Positions 1-8,765 of a DNA stretch of 64,000 bases are shown piece by piece. Origin of the DNA: Streptomyces sp. NBC_01353. GTDB lineage: Bacteria > Actinomycetota > Actinomycetes > Streptomycetales > Streptomycetaceae. The stretch spans positions 7,465,501 to 7,529,500 of the forward strand of contig NZ_CP108352.1 of assembly GCF_036237275.1 (NCBI RefSeq), given 5' to 3'. The position numbers were made by a program, and so were the translations under genes. The stretch's first letter is position 1. Every line of letters begins with the position of its first letter. The notes under the pieces were generated by a model, which was not told where the DNA came from, did not search any database, and saw only the letters and a program-made list of their open reading frames with translations.

Positions 1-1
1 C

Positions 2-160
2 GCCGGCAGGAAACGCTCCCGGAAGGGACGACCGGGGAAGGCCGAGGGGCTCCAGGAGCTGACGAAGACCGAGCTCTACGAGAAGGCCTCGGCAGCCGGT
101 GTCAACGGACGCTCCACCATGACCCGGGACGAACTGATCGACGCGCTGAGAGCGGCCTGA
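2..160 (+). CDS. Rho_N-like small basic protein, C-terminal part
   Basis: The reading frame is open from the window edge to a TGA at 158. It encodes a very basic linker (RKRSRKGRPGK) followed by a helical module with LTKTELYEKA and MTRDELIDALRAA. This pattern matches the C-terminal helix-extended-helix module of Rho N-terminal-domain or 'plasmid stabilization' proteins of Streptomyces, which probably bind nucleic acid. The start lies upstream of the window, so full length and neighbours are unknown. The family call is by pattern only. Confidence 0.55.
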   Translation, partial: AGRKRSRKGRPGKAEGLQELTKTELYEKASAAGVNGRSTMTRDELIDALRAA

Positions 161-203
161 GGACAGCGCAGGCTCGTCACTCCGTGCCGGCGGCCTGTCG
201 CGC

Positions 204-1151
204 TCAGGAGCGGGGGAACTTCGTGCGATGGGCCGAGAGCCAGGTCCTGAAGTCCTGGAGTTCGGGGTTGAGCGCACGTACGGCAGCCAGGTCGCGGGCT
301 GCGGTGAAGTGCTCCTCGCAGTCACGGTAGAACTGGAACATGTTGCCCGTTTCGTCCGCTCCCGGGTAGCCCTGAGCGCGGTAGGCGTCAGGGGTCAGCG
401 GGCGATACGCGAACGGCACGCCGACCTGCTCCGTCAGCGCGGCGGCCATGTCGGCGACTCTCAGGTGTTCGCCCGCGATGCTCACCGTCGCGCCGATGAG
501 ATCGGTACCGCGCTCCAGGACGGCCAGTGCCGTCCTGCCGATGTCCACGAAGCTGATGCCGGACAGCCGACTGTCCGCCATCGGGAAGTTGAGGACCAGG
601 ACGCCGTCGTCGGCCGGCTGCGGGGGGAACGTGTCGAGCAGGTTCTCCCAGTAGAACGTGGTCCGCAGATACGTCGTCGGCACGCCTGCCTCGGTGAAGT
701 ACCGGTCGGCCTCCGCCTTGGCGTCGAAATGCGGGACCTTGTAGGAATCCTGGAGCGTGGGCATGCGGGTGTCGTCGCGCGGGATGCAGTCCCGGGTGTC
801 CTCCAGCGTCGACCAGACGGCGTGCTGGACCCCGGCGTGACCGGCCGCCCTGGCGAGCGCCTCGGCCTGCGCCTTTTCATGCTCGGCGTTCATGCCCTCC
901 CAGAAGTTGGTCACCAGAAACGCTCCGTACGCACCCTCGAACACCGGACCCAGACTCTCCTCGTCGTCCATGTCCGCCCGGACCACGTCGGCTCCGAGCC
1001 GCTCGAGCTCGACCGCGGGCTCCGATTCCGGGTGGCGGGTCACGGCACGCACCGTGAAGTCACCCTCGCCCTTCCCGAGGATCGCCCGTGCGAGAGATCC
1101 GCCTTGGCGCCCGGTCGCGCCGAACACGGTGACAATGCGCTTCGCCGCCAT
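204..1151 (-). CDS. NmrA-family NAD(P)-binding protein
   Basis: The 315-residue protein starts with a Rossmann dinucleotide-binding loop, GATGRQGGS at residues 11-19, and has the length and layout of NmrA/HSCARG-type atypical short-chain dehydrogenases. These bind NAD(P) and act either as redox sensors or as NAD(P)H-dependent reductases such as quinone oxidoreductase 2. A later TTFYWENLLD segment also fits the family. The ATG at 1151 is the only sensible start before the glycine motif. It is monocistronic, with no obvious partner. The substrate cannot be stated. Confidence 0.85.
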   Translation of the reverse strand: MAAKRIVTVFGATGRQGGSLARAILGKGEGDFTVRAVTRHPESEPAVELERLGADVVRADMDDEESLGPVFEGAYGAFLVTNFWEGMNAEHEKAQAEALARAAGHAGVQHAVWSTLEDTRDCIPRDDTRMPTLQDSYKVPHFDAKAEADRYFTEAGVPTTYLRTTFYWENLLDTFPPQPADDGVLVLNFPMADSRLSGISFVDIGRTALAVLERGTDLIGATVSIAGEHLRVADMAAALTEQVGVPFAYRPLTPDAYRAQGYPGADETGNMFQFYRDCEEHFTAARDLAAVRALNPELQDFRTWLSAHRTKFPRS

Positions 1152-1287
1152 CGTCCCCGCCTCCTCCGTTCGTACTTCCCCCGATCGAGTGGCTGGGCGC
1201 GTCTGCCGGGGGCGCCTGCGGCGCGGCTACCCGGTCGAGCGGTCGCCAAGCACCGCTCCGCCGGGCAGACGGACGGGTTGCCCCGAC

Positions 1288-1596
1288 CTAGCCGGGGAGG
1301 GCCGAGCGGCGGCGCGCCAGAGCCTTGGCGTACAGCAGGTGGCCGATGGCCTCGGCCCCGAGCAGCAGGACCACGAGCCAGGGCGCGAGCGTGTCCGCGC
1401 CGAGGACGACGAGGAGCGGGATCCCGATCCCCGGTACCGCCCAGACGGCCACCTGACGAAGGGGCCGGCCGAACCGCAACGCGATCAGGGCGTGCGCCGC
1501 GACGAACACCAGGTCGAAGAAGAGCTCGAGCCATCCGGCGTGCCGGGGCGCGGGCGAGGGCGCGGGCGACGGAGCCGTGGTGTGCGGCGTGCTCAT
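1288..1596 (-). CDS. mini LtrA-like membrane protein, internally deleted
   Basis: The 102-residue product carries the hallmark N-terminal LtrA motif (LELFFDLVFVAA, about residues 24-35). After only about ten residues it passes to what looks like the C-terminal hydrophobic end of an LtrA protein (VWAVPGIGIPLLVVLGADTL and a last helix). LtrA (low temperature requirement A) proteins are normally near 400 residues with many membrane spans. Here perhaps three spans remain, so this is most likely an in-frame deletion derivative. The frame is intact and starts at ATG 1596. Whether it still functions is unknown. Confidence 0.6.
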   Translation of the reverse strand: MSTPHTTAPSPAPSPAPRHAGWLELFFDLVFVAAHALIALRFGRPLRQVAVWAVPGIGIPLLVVLGADTLAPWLVVLLLGAEAIGHLLYAKALARRRSALPG

Positions 1597-1798
1597 CGGG
1601 CCATCCGGAAAGTGCGGGTTTCGACTGCGGCTCGGACTGGCTGCATCAGATCACGGATCCGACCCCGTCGCTGCCGGGCGCGACGGGGCCCACATTGCGC
1701 AGCCGCGTATTTGGTGGACAGGCCTCCACTTCCCCTGGGCGTGACGGTATCTTCACGTCACGTACACAGAATGAACACAGAGCGCACGAGGGGACACC

Positions 1799-2587
1799 TT
1801 GAGTCAGCAACACCCCGGCCCGCCGCACCAGCCCGACCAACCGCCGGCGTGGGGACAGCCTCAGCAACCGGGTCCCTACGGGCCGCCGCCCCGGAGGAAG
1901 AAGCTGTCCACCGGGGCCATCGTCGGCATCAGCCTCGGTGGCGTATTCGCCTTCCTCGTGATTCTCGGCGCCGTGGCCGGGGGCGAGGCGACCACGGACG
2001 ACAAGGCCTCGGCCAAGAAGCCGACGCCCACCGTGCCCGCCACCTCCGCGAGCACGCCGAGTGCCAAGGCCGTTGTCCCTGCCGCCAAGCCCAGCAAGAA
2101 GGCGGAGACGGGGAAGCTTCCCGACTTCGTGGGGAAGGGGCTCCAGTACGCCCAGGACGAGGCCCAGTCCCTCGGCTTCTACGGCCTCCGCTCCCACGAT
2201 GCCCTCGGCCGAGGCCGCAACCAGGCCTTCGACAGGAACTGGAAGATCTGCTCCCAGACGCCCGCTCCCGGAACGCACCAGACCGACGTCACCATCGACT
2301 TCGGCGCCGTGAAGCTCGAGGAGAGCTGCCCGAAGGGCGACATGGGAGCACAGCCCGACGCGGAAGCGGGCGGGACCATGCCCGACTTCGTCGGCAAGTC
2401 GGTCAAGGTCGCTCGTGGCGCACTGCCCTCCAACGCGAGCATCACGGTGACCGACGCCGCCGAGGACCGCATGGTGCTCATGGAGTCCAACTGGAAGGTG
2501 TGCACGCAGAACCCCGTGGCGGGCGCCGAGCTGGACGGCCGGCCCATCAGCTTCACCGCCGTGAAGTTCGAGGAGAGCTGCCCCTAG
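1799..2587 (+). CDS. membrane-anchored protein with two PASTA-like domains
   Basis: A TTG start is chosen because a GAGGGGAC ribosome-binding site lies directly upstream. The N-terminal 35 residues are Pro/Gln-rich (QQPGPYGPPP), followed by one membrane span near residues 40-60 and a Thr/Ser/Lys linker. Two homologous modules of about 70 residues follow, each opening with PDFVGK and closing with a VKxEESCP signature, each with a conserved Trp-Lys-x-Cys. They resemble PASTA-type repeats, so cell-wall or muropeptide binding outside the membrane is possible. There is no kinase domain. The gene ends in a strong terminator. Confidence 0.75.
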   Translation: MSQQHPGPPHQPDQPPAWGQPQQPGPYGPPPRRKKLSTGAIVGISLGGVFAFLVILGAVAGGEATTDDKASAKKPTPTVPATSASTPSAKAVVPAAKPSKKAETGKLPDFVGKGLQYAQDEAQSLGFYGLRSHDALGRGRNQAFDRNWKICSQTPAPGTHQTDVTIDFGAVKLEESCPKGDMGAQPDAEAGGTMPDFVGKSVKVARGALPSNASITVTDAAEDRMVLMESNWKVCTQNPVAGAELDGRPISFTAVKFEESCP

Positions 2588-2601
2588 CTCACGTCACGGC
2601 A

Positions 2602-2633
2602 CCCGCGCCTGCCCGTCATCCGGCAGGCGCGGG
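2602..2633. terminator. bidirectional terminator hairpin
   Basis: A perfect 12-bp stem (CCCGCGCCTGCC with its complement) surrounds an 8-nt loop between two convergent genes ending at 2587 and 2635. It lacks a long T tract, as is usual in Streptomyces, and can serve both strands. Confidence 0.8.
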
Positions 2634-2634
2634 A

Positions 2635-3315
2635 TCACCACCCGTCGGCGGTCCAGGGCTTCTCGGCGGTCTCCTCGCCCCCTTGGTCGAGGCGGAACGG
2701 CGGGTATGCGTCCGTCATGAGACCCGCGTAGGCCGCGACCCGGAAGACCCAACGGTTCAGGCCGACCACCAGGACGAACAGATCGCGCGGATACCGGCCG
2801 GTGAACGCGAGGGCGATGGCAGCGAAGAGGGTCAGCAAGGTGATCAGGCCACCGCTCCACCAGCTCGCCCTCATGCCACCGGCGAAGATGGCGATCACGA
2901 GGTAGTGCGGGATGGCGAGCAGCCACCACTTGACGAGGACAAGGCCGCGCGAGAGCCGCTCCGGGTAGGCGATGTCCAGCCGCGCCGGGTAGTCGGGCTC
3001 CGGACCCAGGCTGAAGGGTGGGTAGCGGTCGGTGCCGAGGGCGCTGTACGCGTAGTAGGAGACGCGCCAGGCCCAGCGCAGCACCCCGAGGTTGAAGTCG
3101 AACAGCGGTCGCGGATAGCGCTCGGTGAACAGGATGGCGAAGAACGCGATCACGCTCACGATCAGAAACGCGATCCAGAGGAAGATCAGCACGATCCAGT
3201 GGGGGATCACCAGCAGCCACTTGACCAGCCACAACCAGCGGGACAGCGGGGTGTCGAGCCGGGCCGTCACCGTGACCGGAGGGTAGGAGGAACGGGAGGT
3301 GTCCATGATCGTCAC
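2635..3315 (-). CDS. DUF4389-domain membrane protein
   Basis: The 226-residue protein is an internal duplication. Each half has a WLxLVKWLLxIPHxxV-type helix pair (residues 25-45 and 125-145) followed by RYPRxLF and a Trp-Arg-Val-x-x-Tyr segment ending in YPPF. This is the DUF4389 arrangement of actinobacterial integral membrane proteins, whose function is unknown. Four or five spans are visible. An alternative ATG lies three codons downstream of the chosen start. It is convergent with the PASTA-like gene. Confidence 0.8.
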   Translation of the reverse strand: MTIMDTSRSSYPPVTVTARLDTPLSRWLWLVKWLLVIPHWIVLIFLWIAFLIVSVIAFFAILFTERYPRPLFDFNLGVLRWAWRVSYYAYSALGTDRYPPFSLGPEPDYPARLDIAYPERLSRGLVLVKWWLLAIPHYLVIAIFAGGMRASWWSGGLITLLTLFAAIALAFTGRYPRDLFVLVVGLNRWVFRVAAYAGLMTDAYPPFRLDQGGEETAEKPWTADGW

Positions 3316-3425
3316 TTCCTCGCCGGACCGGTGGATTCGTGAGGGAGCCGGTCTGTGCCCCCACCTTCAGGATCACCCTGTTCCGCCCTCAGGCCCACCG
3401 GAGCGCGAGCGCGCCGGAGTCGTCC

Positions 3426-4772
3426 TCACGGCCCTGCCTCCTGCCCGCCCTCCGGTCGCGCCTCGATCCGGTGGCGGACGACCGTCGTCAGGACCGCGAG
3501 CCGTGTCGACGTCCCGGGGACCGGGGCGACGGGGTTCTCGATGCGCCGGGCCGCCTCCGGGAGCTGCGCCAGATCGGCCTCGAAGCGGGCACGCGCGGCG
3601 TCCAGGGTGTCGGGCGGCTCCGTGCGGAGCCCGCCGCGCATCACGGTCCGCAGCAACGGCTCCGTACCGTCCGGCCCCTCCTCATTGGCCAGGCCCACGG
3701 TGTCGCGAAGCCCCGGGCCACGGAAGACCTGCTTCGGGGCGGGCGCCGTCACCTGCGCGGACGCGAGCCTCATGACCGGACGCCCGTCGTACTCGACAAG
3801 CTTGTAGGAGGCATCGAGATACGGGGCGTCGGCGGCGACGCCGATCTTCGCGCCCACGGCGAAGACGTCGATCGGTGCCCCGTCCCGTACGAGAGCGGCC
3901 ACGCCGTACTCGTCGAGTCCACCGCCCGCGACGATCCGCACGTCCCGCAGCCCCGCCGCGTCGAGAGTGGCCCGGGCCCGGTGAGCGCGCGCTCCGAGGT
4001 CGCCGCTGTCGATGCGGATCGCGCACCCCGGACCGCGCCCCAGGTCCGTCAGGACGCGGGCGGCCGTCGCCACCCCACGGTCCGTGTCGTAGGTGTCGAC
4101 CAGGAGGGTCACCGGGCCCGGGTGGGCGCGCGCGAACGCCCGGAAGGCGTCCTCCTCGGAGGCGAAGGACTCGATGTACGAGTGGGCCATGGTGCCGGAC
4201 GAGGGAATGCCGTACTGGGCAGCGGCGGCGACATTGCTCGTACCGGCGAAACCGGCCAGCGCGCAGAGCCGCGCCGCCTGCAGGCCGGCCGCCGGTTCGT
4301 GGGTCCGGCGCGAGGAGGAGTCCACGAGAGACCGCCCGGCGGCGGCGAGCACACACCGTGCCGCCTTGGCGGCGACCGCCGTCTGATGACAGACGAGCGC
4401 CACCAGATACGTCTCCACGAGCCTGGCCTGGGGCAGGGGCGCGGTGACCTCCAGGAGGGGTTCACCGGGGAGGACGAGCCGCCCTTCCGGGACCGCGCGG
4501 ACCTGGCCGTCGAAGGACAGCCCCTGCAGGGGTTCGAGCTCCTCGACCGGCCGCCCCAGGGCCTCCGCGAACGCACGCACATCGGACCCGCCCACCCGGA
4601 ACCGCGAGAGGTGGTCGAGCGCGGGTTCGAGCCCGGCGGCCACGAGGAATCCGTGCCCCGGCGGCAGGTCGCGCACGAAGAGGCTGAAGGTGGCCGGTGC
4701 CCGCATGTCCTCCCGAAGGTACGAGAGCGCCATCGTGACCTCGTACAGCTCGGTCGTGGTCACCAGGGACAT
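3426..4772 (-). CDS. pncB: nicotinate phosphoribosyltransferase
   Basis: This is the NAD salvage enzyme that converts nicotinate, PRPP and ATP into nicotinate mononucleotide in the cytoplasm. The 448-residue length fits the family. Visible signatures are the N-terminal TELYEVTMA, the GTMAHSYIESF segment carrying the phosphorylatable histidine, DTYDTDRG and IRIDSGDLGARA of the phosphoribosyl-binding barrel, and VGAKIGV near the end. It starts at ATG 4772. The gene stands alone on the minus strand, so regulation is not evident. Confidence 0.93.
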   Translation of the reverse strand: MSLVTTTELYEVTMALSYLREDMRAPATFSLFVRDLPPGHGFLVAAGLEPALDHLSRFRVGGSDVRAFAEALGRPVEELEPLQGLSFDGQVRAVPEGRLVLPGEPLLEVTAPLPQARLVETYLVALVCHQTAVAAKAARCVLAAAGRSLVDSSSRRTHEPAAGLQAARLCALAGFAGTSNVAAAAQYGIPSSGTMAHSYIESFASEEDAFRAFARAHPGPVTLLVDTYDTDRGVATAARVLTDLGRGPGCAIRIDSGDLGARAHRARATLDAAGLRDVRIVAGGGLDEYGVAALVRDGAPIDVFAVGAKIGVAADAPYLDASYKLVEYDGRPVMRLASAQVTAPAPKQVFRGPGLRDTVGLANEEGPDGTEPLLRTVMRGGLRTEPPDTLDAARARFEADLAQLPEAARRIENPVAPVPGTSTRLAVLTTVVRHRIEARPEGGQEAGP

Positions 4773-4857
4773 ACTTCGAGGATGCGCGGCCGATCTGCGC
4801 GCCGCACGCGCAACGGACGTACGACGCCCGGTTGCCGCACGCGGTCACCCGGACCGG

Positions 4858-6828
4858 TCAGGCGAACGGGAAACCCGCCAGGTGGTAGTGGAGCAACATG
4901 CTCGTCGTCGCGATCGCGGCCAGCGCCGTGACGGTGAACAGCAGACGACCCGCGATGGTCCACCACCCGCGGAGCCAGGCCGCGACCGCCCCCGCCACCA
5001 CGCCCAGGGTCAAGGCCACCAGTGCCGTACCCAGCATCGTGACGGCGGACAGGAGCGGCGACCCCAGGGGGACCATCTCCATCATCGCGTTGCCGTCCGC
5101 GACGACCGCCGCGAGGGCGGCCGTGAAGGCCGCCGCGATCAGACCGGTCACCGCGGCCGCTGCCCGGGCGGCCCGGGCGGCGGGCGGATGCGGGGTCCGG
5201 CCACGAGTGCGCCGTAGCAGGGCGGTTGCCGGGAACGCGATCGCACCGATGACCAGCCCGCCCACGCCGAAGGCGAGCAATCCCCTGTGCAGGGCCGGAG
5301 ATTGACGCCAGGTCAGTTCCTCGTACGCCGTCGACGGCGTCGCCGACGAGACCAGTACCCCGTTCTTGGTGAAGGCGAGCGTCGCGCCATGGCCGCCGCG
5401 CTCGCGGAAGAGGCCGTCACCGAGGGCGAACCAGCTCTGTTCGGGCTGGTCGGGGTCGAGGGAGAGTCCGGTGGTGCGCAGCGCGTTCGCGCCGTCCTTC
5501 TCGACGGTGACCGACGAGACCAGGCCTTCGACCGCCATGAGGCTGGTGCGGCTGACGCGGGCGGGGCGGTACGTGCCGGTGTACGAGTCGAGGGCGGGAT
5601 CGGTGGCGGCATGGCCGGCGGCGCTCGGGGCCGCGGTCGCCGGGCGGTCGGGGACCAGGGCGTCCACGAGGCGATGGATCAGGTCCTTGCCGTCCCAGGC
5701 GGCCCGGCCGTCCTTGCCGTCGCCGTTGAAGACGACGAACACACCCACATCATGGCCGGGGACAAGGAGCAGGTTCGAGTGGAAACCGGGGATGTCGCCG
5801 TCCTTGAACCAGCCGGTCCGCCCGTCGAGCCGCCACTCCTCGAAGCCGTAGCCGAGGCCGGGCAGCCGGGGATCCTGCCGGTGGTGCACCTGCTGCATCA
5901 GGCGGTTCGCCGGAGCTTCGTCGGCGAGCTGGTCGGTCATCCAGCGGCCCATGTCGGCGGCGGTGCTGACGGCCCCCGGCCCGGACGGGCTCCACGCGCC
6001 GTACTGGCCCTTGTCCTCGGTCCAGCCGGACGTACCGCTGGGCCGGTAGCCGTGGGCGAGTTCCGCTGCGATCGGGCCCGGCTGCGGCTGGGCGAATGTC
6101 GAACGCGTCATGCCCAGCGGCCTGAGGATGTGCTCGTCGACGTAGGAGGGGAAGGGCCGGCCCGAGGCCTCGGCGACGAGCTGGCCCGCTAGCGCGTAGC
6201 CGTAGTTGTCGTACGAGGCGATCGTGCCTGGGGCGCGGATCCGGGGCGGGCGGCGCGTCACGAGGCTTTCGGCGAGCGGTTCGATGTCCTGCGCACGGGC
6301 CCTGCTGCGGCCGACGAGGTCGCTGTCGAAGCCTGCGGTGTGGGTGAGGAGGTGGTCCAGGGTGACGGAGCGTCCGGGATATGTGTCGGGGACGGTGACC
6401 GCGCGGAGGCGGTCGTTGACGTCGGCGTTCGGGTCGATCTTGCCCTCGGACACGAGCTGGGAGGCGGCCTGCGCCGTGAACAGCTTGGCGAGCGAGCCGA
6501 GGAAGAAGGTCGTGCGGTGGGGGTCGACCGGCGTCCTGGTGTCGATGTCGGCGAGGCCGTAGCCCTTGGTCAGGACGGTCCGGCCGCCGGAGACGACGGT
6601 GACGGCCGCGCCGGGGATGCGGTCGTTCGCGAGGTAGCCGGCGACGGCGGTGTCGACGAGGGAGTCGAGAGCGCCGGTGCGGGAATCGCGGGCGTCAGGG
6701 AGGGCATCGGGGCTGTTCGGAACAGCCGTGCGAGCGGGTGTGGGGACGGAAACCAGCGCGGCGGAGGTGATCGTCATCATGATCGTGGCGGCCATCGTGG
6801 CCAGGGCCCGTATCGGCGTCGTACGCAT
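4858..6828 (-). CDS. serine hydrolase (beta-lactamase class C-like) with membrane tail
   Basis: This is a penicillin-binding-protein/class C beta-lactamase-fold hydrolase, exported and then membrane-held. A cleavable-looking hydrophobic N-terminus is followed by the active-site SxxK motif in FFLGSLAKLF, and by a YxN motif in ASYDNYGYALAG. After about residue 480 there are four hydrophobic segments, giving a C-terminal membrane domain. ATG 6828 is preferred; an in-frame GTG at 6858 would add ten charged residues but has its GGAG too close. The gene is divergent from the two-module sensor kinase at 6944, with only 115 bp between them. The substrate (peptidoglycan peptide, D-amino acid peptide or ester) is unknown. 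Confidence 0.85.
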   Translation of the reverse strand: MRTTPIRALATMAATIMMTITSAALVSVPTPARTAVPNSPDALPDARDSRTGALDSLVDTAVAGYLANDRIPGAAVTVVSGGRTVLTKGYGLADIDTRTPVDPHRTTFFLGSLAKLFTAQAASQLVSEGKIDPNADVNDRLRAVTVPDTYPGRSVTLDHLLTHTAGFDSDLVGRSRARAQDIEPLAESLVTRRPPRIRAPGTIASYDNYGYALAGQLVAEASGRPFPSYVDEHILRPLGMTRSTFAQPQPGPIAAELAHGYRPSGTSGWTEDKGQYGAWSPSGPGAVSTAADMGRWMTDQLADEAPANRLMQQVHHRQDPRLPGLGYGFEEWRLDGRTGWFKDGDIPGFHSNLLLVPGHDVGVFVVFNGDGKDGRAAWDGKDLIHRLVDALVPDRPATAAPSAAGHAATDPALDSYTGTYRPARVSRTSLMAVEGLVSSVTVEKDGANALRTTGLSLDPDQPEQSWFALGDGLFRERGGHGATLAFTKNGVLVSSATPSTAYEELTWRQSPALHRGLLAFGVGGLVIGAIAFPATALLRRTRGRTPHPPAARAARAAAAVTGLIAAAFTAALAAVVADGNAMMEMVPLGSPLLSAVTMLGTALVALTLGVVAGAVAAWLRGWWTIAGRLLFTVTALAAIATTSMLLHYHLAGFPFA

Positions 6829-6943
6829 ACGTCGACGATCTCGTTCGGAGGTGGGCACGCTCCAGTGCGAGCCGCATCGGCCTCTGTGTATTTCGCATGG
6901 GTGGGCCGGGCGTGGTGCCCAGGCGTGCGTCTACCGTGACCTC

Positions 6944-8740
6944 ATGAACGCCCGCCAGGCCGACCGCACCGCCGACGGCTCCGAGTCCGGTCCGACGCCC
7001 GCGGTCGTCTCCGTGGTCCTCGTCGTCGTGATTCTCGGATTCTCCTTCGAACCCGGTGTCCTCCTGCCGCGCCCGGCCGCCGTGCCGATGCTGCTGCTCC
7101 AGATCGTCACCTGCCTGCCCTTGACGCGGCGGCTGCGCGGGGCGTGGACCCTCGCCGCGCAGATCCTGCTCGCGCCCTGGTCCGGCCTGCCCGGCTTCCT
7201 CGGCGCCTCCGTGCTGCTGGTCGTCGAACGGCCCGTCCGCTGGGCCCTGTTCACGATCGTCGTCCTCGCCGGCGGGCTGCTCGCCCCAGGCGACGGCGGT
7301 GTGCACTCGGTACTCAACGGCATCGGCAACGCTCTCGCCCACGGCCTCATCATCTACGCACTCACCCGGCTCACCGACCTCTACACCGAACTCCGCGCCA
7401 CCCGTGGCGCATTGGCACAGGCCCGGGTCACGGCCGAGCGGGAGCGCGCCGGGCGGGACCTCGACGCAGTGCTGGGAACGGCCCTGGCGGAGATCGTCCG
7501 GCTGGCCGGACAGGGAACCCGGGGAGCCCGGCAGCTGGTGACGGTGGCGCGGGCGGCGACGGATCGGGTGCGAGCCGCTCCGTCCGCGCAGTCCGCCGAC
7601 GGCGCGGACATCCCCCCGGGCGCCCTGACACCCCGGCTGGCGTGGCCCATCGTCGTCGCCACCCACCTCGAGTACCTGATCGTGGGCGTGGCCTTCCTGC
7701 TCGACGACGGGGTGACGGGTGGGCGATTCGCCGCGTACACGGCCGCGTTGGCGGGGGTCGTCGGTCTGCAGGCGTACCACTCCCTGCCGCGTCCGCCGGG
7801 CGTACGTCCCCGGTGCGTGCCCTGGACGCTGGGCGCGCAACTCGCCCTCGCCCTGGGCGTACTGGCGGCTCCGGACGGGCCGTACCCCCAACTGGTGGCG
7901 TTCGCGGCGGCCTCGGTGCTGATCGTCCTCCCAGGGCGCATCGCCTGGCCGGCGGCCGCGGTACTGACGGCCCTGGTGGCGGTCGTGGCGCTCGTACGGA
8001 CGGACGGCCCCGGAGCCCGGGGCGCCGCGGTCCTGGTCCTGGACGTCGTGGTGATCGCTCTGGTCTTCCACGGCCTGGCTCTGCTCACCGGCCTCGTCCA
8101 CCAGGTGCGGGAGGCCCGCGGAGCACTCGCCTCGCTGGCGGTGGCCCGAGAGCGTCGGCGCATCGCCCGGGACGTCCACGATCTGCTGGGCTACGGCCTG
8201 TCGGCGATCGCGCTGAAGGGCGAGTTGGCGGCCCGCGACCCGGACGCGGTGCGAGCCGGCGACCATCTCGCCGATGCGGCGGCGCTGGCGGGCCGAGCGC
8301 TTGCGGACCTTCGGGCGATCCCGGGGGACGGCACGGGGCTCACGCTTGCCGAGGAGGTGGACTCAGCCCGGAAGGTGCTCGCCGCCGCGGGCGTCGCCGT
8401 GCGGGTGCGGGGCGCGGTGGAGAACGTCGACGAGGTGTCGCAGACGCTCTTCGCCACGGTGCTGCGGGAGGCGGTGACGAACGTGCTGCGGCACGCCCCG
8501 GGAGCACGGCGGTGCGAAGTGGAGGTCGGCCAGAGGCTGTTGCGGGTGGCGGACGACGGCCGCGGGCCGCTGGTGGCGGGAAGCACCGCGGTGGCCGGCG
8601 TCGGCGGCAACGGGCTGAGGAATCTGCGCGAGCGCGTGGCGGCGCTCGGCGGGCGGCTGGAGGCCGGGTCGACCCCGGACGCCCGCGGCTACGTCCTGAC
8701 CGTCCGGCTGGAAACCGAGCCCGTCTCCGTGCCCTCGTAA
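6944..8740 (+). CDS. sensor histidine kinase with a duplicated, degenerate DHp module
   Basis: The 598-residue membrane kinase has HisKA_3 (NarL/DesK type) architecture. The active phosphoacceptor helix contains ARDVHDLLG with His412. A HATPase domain follows, with EAVTNVLRHA (N box), DDGRG, and a GNGLRNLRERV lid. Upstream, residues about 150-200 repeat the same architecture: membrane spans, then RGALAQARVTAERERAGRDLDAVLG, where the phosphoacceptor His is replaced by Asp174. A second set of spans then leads into the active module. ATG 6944 lies in an otherwise open frame and is chosen because the upstream extension runs antisense to the hydrolase. Its likely partner is the convergent response regulator. 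Confidence 0.9.
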   Translation: MNARQADRTADGSESGPTPAVVSVVLVVVILGFSFEPGVLLPRPAAVPMLLLQIVTCLPLTRRLRGAWTLAAQILLAPWSGLPGFLGASVLLVVERPVRWALFTIVVLAGGLLAPGDGGVHSVLNGIGNALAHGLIIYALTRLTDLYTELRATRGALAQARVTAERERAGRDLDAVLGTALAEIVRLAGQGTRGARQLVTVARAATDRVRAAPSAQSADGADIPPGALTPRLAWPIVVATHLEYLIVGVAFLLDDGVTGGRFAAYTAALAGVVGLQAYHSLPRPPGVRPRCVPWTLGAQLALALGVLAAPDGPYPQLVAFAAASVLIVLPGRIAWPAAAVLTALVAVVALVRTDGPGARGAAVLVLDVVVIALVFHGLALLTGLVHQVREARGALASLAVARERRRIARDVHDLLGYGLSAIALKGELAARDPDAVRAGDHLADAAALAGRALADLRAIPGDGTGLTLAEEVDSARKVLAAAGVAVRVRGAVENVDEVSQTLFATVLREAVTNVLRHAPGARRCEVEVGQRLLRVADDGRGPLVAGSTAVAGVGGNGLRNLRERVAALGGRLEAGSTPDARGYVLTVRLETEPVSVPS

Positions 8741-8746
8741 GTCGGA

Positions 8747-8765
8747 GGATGACTCCGCGTCATCC
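8747..8765. terminator. short hairpin between convergent kinase and regulator genes
   Basis: A perfect 7-bp inverted repeat (GGATGAC and GTCATCC, 5-nt loop) begins 6 bp after the kinase stop and overlaps the last codons of the convergent regulator gene. It may end transcription from both sides. Confidence 0.5.

Noticed and set aside
892-3342. 816-codon plus-strand open frame across NmrA, PASTA-like and DUF4389 genes
   Set aside because: It is an artefact of high GC third positions: it runs through several genes on both strands and has Arg/Pro-rich composition without domains.
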